Origin: a candidate division KSB1 bacterium | GTDB lineage: Bacteria; Zhuqueibacterota; Zhuqueibacteria; Zhuqueibacterales; Zhuqueibacteraceae | Length of the DNA stretch: 53,399 nucleotides | Reading direction: 5' to 3' | Assembly (NCBI GenBank): GCA_034506175.1 | Contig: JAPDQB010000044.1 | Coordinates: 1-53,399 of the forward strand | Shown: piece by piece, positions 8,473 to 15,615 of the stretch | How positions within the stretch are numbered: position 1 is the stretch's first letter | Layout of the letters: each line of letters opens with the position of its first letter | Position numbers and translations under genes: made by a program | The notes under the pieces: generated by a model | Seen by the model: only the letters and a program-made list of their open reading frames with translations | Databases searched by the model: none | Told to the model about the DNA's origin: nothing

Positions 8473-9543
8473 CTAAAAGGCAAAACATTTAATCGCATTC
8501 AGATTCAATTCAATCGTTTCGGTAAAATGGCACTGTCTGGCGTTGGCGCGGAAAGACGAAGCAACCCGCGCCGGAAAAAAATTCTTGCTCACCGGCGACG
8601 GCTTGGCATCGCGAACGAGCTTGCGGGCAGCCATCGAATCCATGATCTCCAAAATCCGCTCGCCGATTTCGCGCTGCGAATCAATCGTCTGCGCGCCGAT
8701 GTGCGGTGTGAGCACGACGTTGGGCAGCGCCGCCAGCGGCGAAACATAACCTTCTTTTTCGACTTGATGAACGTCCAGCGCCGCGCCGCGCAACGTCGTG
8801 CCTTCGGTGAGCGCTCGATGCAACGCTGCCTCATCCACCACACCGCCGCGCGCCAGGTTGATCAAATACGATCCCGCTTTCATGCGCGAAAGCGTCTCGG
8901 CGTTGATCATGTTTCGCGTGGCATTCGTCAACGGCACATGCAGACTCAAGAAATCCGCTTTGGCGACGACTTCATCGCAATCCGTCAGTTGAATGCCTTT
9001 GCCGGCCAACTCCGCAGCGACTTCCGGCGAGGGGTTTTCAACGCAACCGAGCACTTTCATGCCCCACGCCGCGCCCATTTGTCCGACGAGCGAACCGATG
9101 TTTCCCGCGCCAATGATGCCGAGAACTTTTCCGCGCAGCGAGTAGCCGCTCAGCTCGTGTTTGGCAAAATGGCCTTGTCGCAACATGCGGTCGGCGTTCA
9201 AAAGATTTCGCGCCAGCGCCAGCATCAGCGCAAAGGCCAGCTCCGCCACCGCCTTGGCGCCGGGCTCGGGAATGCGCTCGAGCCGGATGCCACGTCGCTG
9301 AACATAAGCCAGGTCAATGTTATCCGTACCCGAACCGGCGCGAATAATCAGTTGCAGCGCCGGGCCGCAACTCATCACCGCCGCGGAAATCGTCACGCCG
9401 CTGCGGCAAATCAGAACTTCGCGATCACGGATCAACGATTTCAGTTTGTCTTCAGGGGCGTTAAACGCACAAACCACGTCATGCTGCTCACGCAGCCTGG
9501 CAATCGCCTCCGGATCAATCGAGCTTGCAATCAAAATTCGCAT
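8473..9543 (-). CDS. D-2-hydroxyacid dehydrogenase
   Basis: A 356-residue NAD(P)-dependent enzyme of the SerA/D-lactate dehydrogenase family. It shows RAGSGTDNIDL (68-78), the Rossmann motif GIIGAGNIGS (142-151), the substrate-binding Arg of NLARGGVVDE (Arg232) and the catalytic His of TPHIGAQT (His281). AAGGAGAG lies just before the ATG. About 40 C-terminal residues beyond the catalytic core (from KPSPVSKNF) match nothing I recognise, and no ACT domain is present, unlike long SerA. Placed directly before the PEP mutase, it could reduce phosphonopyruvate to phosphonolactate, as VlpB does in valinophos biosynthesis. That substrate is inferred; 3-phosphoglycerate dehydrogenase is the default alternative. 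Confidence 0.92.
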   Translation of the reverse strand: MRILIASSIDPEAIARLREQHDVVCAFNAPEDKLKSLIRDREVLICRSGVTISAAVMSCGPALQLIIRAGSGTDNIDLAYVQRRGIRLERIPEPGAKAVAELAFALMLALARNLLNADRMLRQGHFAKHELSGYSLRGKVLGIIGAGNIGSLVGQMGAAWGMKVLGCVENPSPEVAAELAGKGIQLTDCDEVVAKADFLSLHVPLTNATRNMINAETLSRMKAGSYLINLARGGVVDEAALHRALTEGTTLRGAALDVHQVEKEGYVSPLAALPNVVLTPHIGAQTIDSQREIGERILEIMDSMAARKLVRDAKPSPVSKNFFPARVASSFRANARQCHFTETIELNLNAIKCFAF

Positions 9544-9606
9544 GGTCTCTCCTTGTTACTCGTCTTGCCCGCTGTTGCGGCATATTCATAATCGACATTT
9601 TTTATT

Positions 9607-10620
9607 TTAAAAAGCGGCCCGCAAGGCCAGGCTCGCCGGGCCGGGGTTAAGGGTCGAATCAAATCGAAAACCCGCGCCGGCCAGATAATCGGCAAAAGCG
9701 GAGGAAAATTTCTTCGCGCCCGGATAACAGAGATGGTCGCCATCGAGAAATTCCTCGTCCCGCAGCTCATTAACCAGCAGCGCGTGGTCTTTGTTAAAAA
9801 CTTTGACGCCGTGCCGGGATTCGATTTCGGCCATCACAGCGCTAAATTCCTCATAAGCCGGCTTGGCTTTCATGCCGGCCAGAAAATCTTTGTGCATGGG
9901 AAGATTGGCCACGACAAACGGAATCTTGCGTTCCTGCAAATACGCCAGGGTTTTGAAAAAATATTCTTTTTGCTTTTCAACCGGGACGACGCTGAAAAAG
10001 CCGCGGTCCTTTTCACAATCGAACTGGCGGCGATCGGCGTAATGTTTTTCGTTCAACAGATAGCCGTTCTCAATTTTTTCGACTTTACGCCGCACTTCCG
10101 AGCCGGCCTGGCCGGTGGTGATTCTTCTGATCAATCCGGCAAACAAATATTTCTTTCGCCCCGCCGCGCTCAACGCGCCCAAATTGCTGCTCTGGTAAAA
10201 CATCGACAACAGGTTGACCGGGTTTTTGATGAACAACGGCGAATACTTGCCGTCTCTGAGGTGATAGTGAAACATCTGCGGGTCGGTGCCGAGCACAACC
10301 AATTTCGGCGCCGGCCCGCGCCGCCCGAGCAAATCTTTCAACAAAAAGTAACCTTCAAACGGCGACAGTTGATAGACGCCGTAGTTGAACGCCGTCGCGC
10401 CCAATTTCTCCTCGAAGACAGAGGGAACAAAACCGTCGGCAGTTTGCGAATCGCCGATGAAAAGAATGTCGACTTTTTCCAAATTGTCGTATTCCTTTTT
10501 GCTATCGACGAAGGCGGCATAATCCACCGGCCTGCCAAAATCCAACAGCCACGAGAGGGCAAGATCGATGGTGAAAATGATGCCGAGAAAAAGCGTGAAT
10601 TTGATGATGAACTTTTTCAT
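9607..10620 (-). CDS. SGNH-like partner of the MBOAT acyltransferase
   Basis: About 337 residues: one N-terminal membrane helix (IIKFTLFLGIIFTIDLALSW) and an extracytoplasmic SGNH/GDSL-like domain. ILFIGDSQTADG carries the nucleophile Ser, FNYGV is a block-II-like Gly, and DGDHLCYPGA carries the Asp-His pair. Proteins of this shape (AlgJ/AlgX, DltD-like) work beside MBOAT proteins to O-acylate extracellular polymers. Its start sits at the end of the MBOAT gene, so the two form a cassette. The ATG at 10620 is preferred over the TTG two codons earlier. Exact family not identified. Confidence 0.75.
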   Translation of the reverse strand: MKKFIIKFTLFLGIIFTIDLALSWLLDFGRPVDYAAFVDSKKEYDNLEKVDILFIGDSQTADGFVPSVFEEKLGATAFNYGVYQLSPFEGYFLLKDLLGRRGPAPKLVVLGTDPQMFHYHLRDGKYSPLFIKNPVNLLSMFYQSSNLGALSAAGRKKYLFAGLIRRITTGQAGSEVRRKVEKIENGYLLNEKHYADRRQFDCEKDRGFFSVVPVEKQKEYFFKTLAYLQERKIPFVVANLPMHKDFLAGMKAKPAYEEFSAVMAEIESRHGVKVFNKDHALLVNELRDEEFLDGDHLCYPGAKKFSSAFADYLAGAGFRFDSTLNPGPASLALRAAF

Positions 10621-10626
10621 TTTCAA

Positions 10627-12069
10627 TCAAAATTGAAAGTAAATAAACTGCTGTCCGGCGGAGGTGCTCAAATAAAGAATTGCGAGCGTCACGGCGACGT
10701 AAGCCGGCCAGCGGATCAGGCCGGGCTTGCTCGTCAATGACAGCATGAACGGCTTGTCTTTTTCCAAATAATGCGCCAGCTCCAGAATCGTGATGAGCAT
10801 GAGATTGATCGCGAGGCTGCCGGGCGTGATGAAATCGAAGACGCTGGCCAGCGGTGCGAGCACAAACATGTTTTTGAGCAGCAACATGGCGTCGGCCAAA
10901 CTGTTGGCGCGAAAAAAGAGCCAGCCGAGATTCACCAGGGCGAACGTCGAGATAATTTGCAGCGCCTTGAGCGCGAGCGGGCGTTTGTTCAAACCGATCA
11001 GCCCGATCAACGCGTCTTTATATGGCCGCGAGATGATGGCGAAGATCAAGTAGAATCCGTGCAGCGCGCCCCAGATCACGAACGTCCAATTGGCGCCATG
11101 CCAGAGGCCGCTGATGAGAAAAGTGATGAACAGGTTGTAATACCATCTCCACTTGACCGTGCGATTGCCGCCGAGCGGAATGTAAACGTAATCCTTGAAC
11201 CAGGTCGACAGCGAGATGTGCCACCTTTTCCAAAATTCGGAAATCGATTGCGCCGAATATGGCTTGTCGAAATTCTTCATCAAATTGACACCGAAGATTT
11301 TCGCGGCGCCGATGGCGATATCCGAATAACCCGAAAAATCGCAAAAAATCTGAAAGGCAAAGAAGATCGTGGCGAGCACGACTTGCAGGCCGTAATATTC
11401 GCCTGGATTGTTGTAGACGAGATTGACCGAGGCGGCGAGGCGGTCGGCGATCACCATTTTTTTGAAAAAGCCCCAGAGCATGAGGCGCAAACCGTCGGTG
11501 ACGCGGCCGGCGTCAAACTGATCGCGCAGGCTCTGCAATTGCGGCAGCAAGTTGCTCGAGCGCTCGATCGGCCCGGCAACGAGCTGCGGGAAGAACGTGA
11601 CATACAACGCAAACTTGCCCAAATGCCGCTCCGGTTGGATCGTGCCCCGATAAACATCGATGGTGTAGCTCAAAGTCTGAAAAGTGTAAAACGAAATCCC
11701 GACCGGCAGCAGAAGATCAAAGGCCGGCACGCCGTAGAACAAATTGAGCTGGTTAAAAACGCCGCGCAGGCTTTCATTAAAAAAATTGAGATATTTGAAA
11801 CTGAACAATAAACCGAGATTGGACAGCAGGCTGAACATCAAATACATTCTGCGCCTGGCCGGGGTGGTCGAACAACTTATCTGCCTGGCCGCGTAATAAT
11901 CGATCACGGTGGAGATCACGATCAAGACAATATACTCGGGTTTCCAGCACATGTAGAAGTAATAGCTTCCGCCCAGCAAGAGCAGCCATCGCCATTTATA
12001 CGGCGTGGCGAAATACAGCGCGACGATGGCCGGGAAGAAAATCAGAAACTCATACGAGTTGAATAACAT
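10627..12069 (-). CDS. MBOAT O-acyltransferase, AlgI-like
   Basis: A 480-residue polytopic membrane protein with about ten helices. FWKRWHISLSTWFKDYVYIPLG (about 279-300) and ISGLWHGANW (His324) are the hallmarks of the AlgI/DltB group of membrane-bound O-acyltransferases, which carry acyl groups across the membrane to polysaccharides or teichoic acids. LVAGPIERSSNLLPQ near 163 is also typical. Length fits AlgI (about 520) and PatA-like proteins. It precedes the SGNH partner. Whether the acyl group is acetyl or something larger made by this operon cannot be told from sequence. Confidence 0.93.
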   Translation of the reverse strand: MLFNSYEFLIFFPAIVALYFATPYKWRWLLLLGGSYYFYMCWKPEYIVLIVISTVIDYYAARQISCSTTPARRRMYLMFSLLSNLGLLFSFKYLNFFNESLRGVFNQLNLFYGVPAFDLLLPVGISFYTFQTLSYTIDVYRGTIQPERHLGKFALYVTFFPQLVAGPIERSSNLLPQLQSLRDQFDAGRVTDGLRLMLWGFFKKMVIADRLAASVNLVYNNPGEYYGLQVVLATIFFAFQIFCDFSGYSDIAIGAAKIFGVNLMKNFDKPYSAQSISEFWKRWHISLSTWFKDYVYIPLGGNRTVKWRWYYNLFITFLISGLWHGANWTFVIWGALHGFYLIFAIISRPYKDALIGLIGLNKRPLALKALQIISTFALVNLGWLFFRANSLADAMLLLKNMFVLAPLASVFDFITPGSLAINLMLITILELAHYLEKDKPFMLSLTSKPGLIRWPAYVAVTLAILYLSTSAGQQFIYFQF

Positions 12070-12116
12070 GATGACTCTGGCACTTAAAAACGTAATGGTT
12101 TCAAACGTGAATTTTT

Positions 12117-14051
12117 TTATGCCGCCATTCGATAAACACGTTGCGGCGTTTGCGTCATAACACGTGGCTGACGCGCCGCATCGCGGACGAAAAGCTTGTG
12201 CCAGATTTCCACCGTGAGAATCCGGCCGATCATTTCGGCGAAGTTGCCGGTCCGGCTCACATGCTCTTCGAGCAGCATTTGCAAGCTGTGGCGATTGAAC
12301 AGGCGCGAGCCTTGCGGCCAGCGGTCGATCAAGATCGAGGCGATCTTTTGCTGAAGCTCCGGCGAGGTGCGGATCATTTCGTCGTAATCAATCATTTTAT
12401 GTGCCGGCGCCGGCTTTTGGCGCGACATGAAATGGTAGGCTTGCCGGCGCAAAACGTTTGCGGCGCGCCGCAGTTGCGTTTTGCCAAAACCGGCGGTCAA
12501 GGGCAATCCCGTGCGCTCCCACGGAATGCGCGCCAACGCCGGCGTCAAGGCGTTGATCGTGTGCCGTTGCAGCGGCTTGTCGGAGCTGCGCTGCATTGGC
12601 GTCAGCTCGCCGATTAAATCCAACATTCTGTTGTCAAAAAACGGGCAGCGAACTTCCACGGCGGTGCGCAGAATTTGCGGGCCGAAAGCCGAGAAGCGAT
12701 GTTGAAATTCTTCCAGCCAAAACCGATCAACCAGCGCTGGCGAGGTATTGGGCTTTTGGCACGGCGCCCATACAAACTCATCGATAAAATCAAAATCGTG
12801 TTGAAAAAGTGGCTGCGCCTCTTCGTCGATCAGATCAACACGCATCGACGAGCCGAGCGCGAAATCGCGAATATTCGCGCTGTTGACTTCGGCGCGAAGC
12901 CAGTGTGCCGGATCGGTTTGGCGCAGGAAACGGCGCCAGAACAAATCTTCGGGATCGTACAAGCTGTCCAGCGGTGTGATGCCGTCGTAGACCATGTTCA
13001 CACTCTCGACCAGGCTCGGCAGCAAGCGCCGGATGTTGGCGTGAAAACAGTTGAACATGCCGTCGGTGAGGTAAACCGAACGTTCCATATCCATCGCTGT
13101 TTCATTTGCCACGATCGGGCTGAAAAGATTCGGATAGCCCGCGATTTCGGCGAGGCGCTGCGCGATCTCAGCGTCTCTGCATCCGGGATTGCCCATGGTA
13201 AACGTGAGCACGTCCTGTTGATTCGCCATCAGCGCTGAGAGGATCAAACGCGAATCAACGCCGCCGCTCAAAGGCAGGCCGAGGCGAAAATCGCCGCGAG
13301 TTTGCGACTGCATCACGTCTTTCCAGGTTTCAACGAAGCGCTGTTGGATTTCTTTCTCCCGGCGCGGCGCGGCTTCTTGAAAATTCATTTGCCAATAGCG
13401 CTCAACGCGCAAACGGCCTTGCCGAAAAATGGCGAATGACCCAGCCGGCAACACGTTCACTTCCTCAAAGAAAGTATGCATGCCGAGCGGCAAGCCATGC
13501 CGCAAAAAACTCAGAATGCCGTAATGGTCGATTTCGCGGGAAACCCACGGCAGCGTGAGCAGCGCCTTGACTTCCGGGGCGAAGGCAAAATTTTCTTTTT
13601 GCTGCACGAAGTAAATGGGGCGCAGGCCGCCGCGATCGCCAGCCACGATGATCTCTTGCTGATGGGCATCCCATAGGGCGAGTTGAAAAAGCCCGTTGAA
13701 TCGCTTCAAAGCCTCTGCGCCCCAACGAATCATCGCGTGCAGAACGACCTCCGACTGAATTTCCGCCGCCTCGCCTTGCAGGCCGTGCAAGCCCAGCTCC
13801 TTTTGCAGCTCGCCGGCGTTGTAAAGCTCGCCTTCGAAGGCGAGCAGATACCGCTCGTCCTCGCTCAACCGGCACTGCGGCACGCGCGTCAAGGCGCCCA
13901 GGCTGACGATGCCGAGCGTCGCGCCCTGCCAGTGCTCTTTCGCCCATTGATACCAGGGAAAATGAATCAACGGTTCGATCAGATTTTGCATTTGACGATT
14001 GGCGGCTTCGAGACGCATCCTTGGCTGTACGAGTCCTAAAATTCCAGGCAT
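12117..14051 (-). CDS. Asparagine-synthetase-like enzyme lacking Cys2
   Basis: A 644-residue protein with the AsnB layout: N-terminal glutamine-amidotransferase-like domain (about 1-215) and C-terminal PP-loop synthetase domain with LPLSGGVDSRL (ATP loop at 262-267). The N-terminus is MPGILGLVQ where glutaminases need MCGI, so the nucleophile Cys is Pro; EGELYN replaces NGEIYN as well. The start is firm: GAGGAAACT directly precedes the ATG. The enzyme should therefore not hydrolyse glutamine. It may use free ammonia or an amine, as do beta-lactam synthetase and lasso-peptide cyclase, which also lost the Cys. First gene behind the sigma-54 promoter at 14133-14147, with a leader of about 70 nt. 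Confidence 0.88.
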   Translation of the reverse strand: MPGILGLVQPRMRLEAANRQMQNLIEPLIHFPWYQWAKEHWQGATLGIVSLGALTRVPQCRLSEDERYLLAFEGELYNAGELQKELGLHGLQGEAAEIQSEVVLHAMIRWGAEALKRFNGLFQLALWDAHQQEIIVAGDRGGLRPIYFVQQKENFAFAPEVKALLTLPWVSREIDHYGILSFLRHGLPLGMHTFFEEVNVLPAGSFAIFRQGRLRVERYWQMNFQEAAPRREKEIQQRFVETWKDVMQSQTRGDFRLGLPLSGGVDSRLILSALMANQQDVLTFTMGNPGCRDAEIAQRLAEIAGYPNLFSPIVANETAMDMERSVYLTDGMFNCFHANIRRLLPSLVESVNMVYDGITPLDSLYDPEDLFWRRFLRQTDPAHWLRAEVNSANIRDFALGSSMRVDLIDEEAQPLFQHDFDFIDEFVWAPCQKPNTSPALVDRFWLEEFQHRFSAFGPQILRTAVEVRCPFFDNRMLDLIGELTPMQRSSDKPLQRHTINALTPALARIPWERTGLPLTAGFGKTQLRRAANVLRRQAYHFMSRQKPAPAHKMIDYDEMIRTSPELQQKIASILIDRWPQGSRLFNRHSLQMLLEEHVSRTGNFAEMIGRILTVEIWHKLFVRDAARQPRVMTQTPQRVYRMAA

Positions 14052-14132
14052 AGTTTCCTCTGCACGAACTGGGTTGATGATGAGAGATTTTGTTATATCA
14101 TGACAACCTTTTTATTGACGCTATGGGTTAAG

Positions 14133-14147
14133 GCAAGGCAAGTGCCA
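14133..14147 (-). promoter_or_regulatory. Predicted sigma-54 promoter, phosphonate-like operon
   Basis: The minus strand reads TGGCACTTGCCTTGC: TGGCAC, 5 nt, TTGC, with GG and GC exactly 10 nt apart. It is an essentially perfect -24/-12 element. Transcription would start near 14121, 70 nt before the ATG at 14051, and could run through six genes to 6064. Proximal and distal boxes at 14179-14191 and 14250-14267 are shared with the promoter at 3641-3655. Confidence 0.85.
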
Positions 14148-14178
14148 TAAACCTGTTCAAGATGAAAACGAAATGCGC

Positions 14179-14191
14179 GCTTGTAATCGCT
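14179..14191 (-). promoter_or_regulatory. Shared proximal box, copy 2
   Basis: The minus strand reads AGCGATTACAAGC, matching AGCGGTTACAGGC at 3688-3700 in 11 of 13 positions. It lies 46 bp upstream of the -12 element against 47 bp in the other promoter. Role inferred from conservation of sequence and spacing. Confidence 0.55.
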
Positions 14192-14249
14192 TGACTTATT
14201 GCAGGATTGGCCGCCAGGCCGGCGAGTGAAAAAAATTGCGGCCGACAAA

Positions 14250-14267
14250 CGTAACATTTCATTTCAC
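14250..14267 (-). promoter_or_regulatory. Shared distal box, copy 2
   Basis: The minus strand reads GTGAAATGAAATGTTACG, followed by a TTTGTCGG stretch; the copy at 3748-3765 is followed by the similar ATATGCCGG. It lies 117 bp upstream of the -12 element. A site for the sigma-54 activator is the simplest reading. Confidence 0.6.
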
Positions 14268-14379
14268 CCAGTTTGGCTCAAAGCAACGGCGGGCGTAATA
14301 GATTGTGCCATTCTGAAATGGTTTGCCATCGCACTGAAAGCGATCATGACTGAGGATTGAAGTTTTAAAATAATTTTAC

Positions 14380-14435
14380 AGCAAAAATAAAAACGGCCTC
14401 AGGCGAATCGCTTCAGCGCGATCACATCAGGCCGT
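14380..14435 (-). terminator. Rho-independent terminator of the exopolysaccharide operon
   Basis: On the minus strand ACGGCCT (14435-14429) pairs with AGGCCGT (14399-14393). The stem extends inward imperfectly through GATCGC / GCGATT, and TTTTATTTTTG follows. It lies about 150 nt past the stop of the GT2 gene at 14583, ending the long operon before the sigma-54 promoter region of the next one. Confidence 0.7.
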
Positions 14436-14460
14436 GAAAAATACATCTACCGAAACTTAG

Positions 14461-14543
14461 CCCACAGAATTGAAATCCTTACCGGCGCAACCCACTGAAT
14501 TGATTTTGATTTTCAATTCTGTGGGAGTTCATTTCTGTGGGCG
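14461..14543. repeat. Cluster of CCCACAGAATTGA inverted and direct repeats
   Basis: CCCACAGAATTGAAA (14461-14475) has a perfect 15-bp inverted partner TTTCAATTCTGTGGG (14511-14525). A near copy CCCACTGAATTGA (14491-14503) lies between them and a further TTTCTGTGGG follows near 14533. Related pieces (ATCTGTGGGC and CAATCTGTGGGG) occur at about 19550-19577 before the phosphatase-like gene. The role is unknown; the cluster sits in the 3' UTR of the GT2 gene. Confidence 0.5.
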
Positions 14544-14582
14544 GAAAATTGTTCTGTTTGAAAAGGTTTTGGCCCTAAAATC

Positions 14583-15614
14583 TCAACCCGATTCCAGGCT
14601 TTGCGCGGCGGAATACGTGCAGGACATTGCCGTCACAAAGTTCTTGCACTTTCGGCTCATCCAGTTCAAGAGGAATCGCCATTCTCCCCACGCAATCGGA
14701 AACATGTTGAAATAATTAAAGAAGGCGGCAAGCCAGCTCATTTTTCGCTCGCCGGTAAGGCGATAATAATACCAGGCTTTTTTGCAAACAAAAAACGCCG
14801 GCAACTCGGTGACCAGCAGCCACAGCACCGGATGCGGCTGGCGAATCAAGAGGATGGCGAGCGCGATGAAGGCGATGATCTGCGCGTTCATTTTCCAAAT
14901 ATAATCCTGCGGCAGCGGCCACGACCAGTTGAAATAGCGCGCGATCATTGCCATTTCGTAATAGCCGTCGCGGACGCCGCGCCGCCAGAAATGGCCGAAC
15001 GATTTCATGTCGATGTCGTGATGAGCCATGCGATTCGGCAGGCGGATAATTTTATAATTTTTTTGACGGAGGCGGTAGCCGAGGTCGATTTCTTCGGCGC
15101 CGAACAACGATTCATCATAGCCTCCAGCTTCGCGCAAGACGGTAACACGAAACAGGCCGCCGCCGCCGGGGGCTTCGATTTCTCCCAGCGGCGCGGTTTT
15201 CCAGCCGAGATCAAAAAAGCGATTGTAGAGGCTTTTCTGCGGATTGACTTCCTGCAATCGCCCCACCACGACGGCCACGCGCGCATCTTCAAAAACCGGC
15301 AGCGCGTGATTGAGCCATTCGGAATCCACCGTCATGTCGCCGTCGACGAAATGAACATACTCGCCGGTTGCGGCGTGCAGGCCGGCGTTTCTGGCCAGGC
15401 CCGGCGTGGCGGGCTGCTGTTTAAGCGTGATGATTTTGATGGGAAATTGCCGCGCGATGTCCAGCGAGCCATCGGTGGAATTGTTGTCCACGAAAATGAT
15501 TTCTTTCAGTTCTTGCGGATAATCGAGGCGCATGAGCGCGTCGACGCAAGCGGCCAAATGTTTTTCCTCGTTGCGGCCGATGATGACGAAAGAGACTTTG
15601 GGGTGAGTTTTCAT
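14583..15614 (-). CDS. Family 2 glycosyltransferase with membrane tail
   Basis: A 343-residue GT-A enzyme: SFVIIGRNEEKHLAACV at the start, FVDNNSTDGS, the FVDGDMTVD metal site, LFGAEEIDLGYRLRQK as the acceptor/base region, then C-terminal hydrophobic helices (IAFIALAILLIRQPH and WLLVTELPAFFV). It probably elongates the lipid-linked repeat unit at the inner face of the membrane. The ATG lies one base after the TGA of the large secreted phosphatase-like gene, so the two are translationally coupled, a striking pairing of a cytoplasmic GT with an exported enzyme. Confidence 0.92.
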   Translation of the reverse strand: MKTHPKVSFVIIGRNEEKHLAACVDALMRLDYPQELKEIIFVDNNSTDGSLDIARQFPIKIITLKQQPATPGLARNAGLHAATGEYVHFVDGDMTVDSEWLNHALPVFEDARVAVVVGRLQEVNPQKSLYNRFFDLGWKTAPLGEIEAPGGGGLFRVTVLREAGGYDESLFGAEEIDLGYRLRQKNYKIIRLPNRMAHHDIDMKSFGHFWRRGVRDGYYEMAMIARYFNWSWPLPQDYIWKMNAQIIAFIALAILLIRQPHPVLWLLVTELPAFFVCKKAWYYYRLTGERKMSWLAAFFNYFNMFPIAWGEWRFLLNWMSRKCKNFVTAMSCTYSAAQSLESG

Positions 15615-15615
15615 G

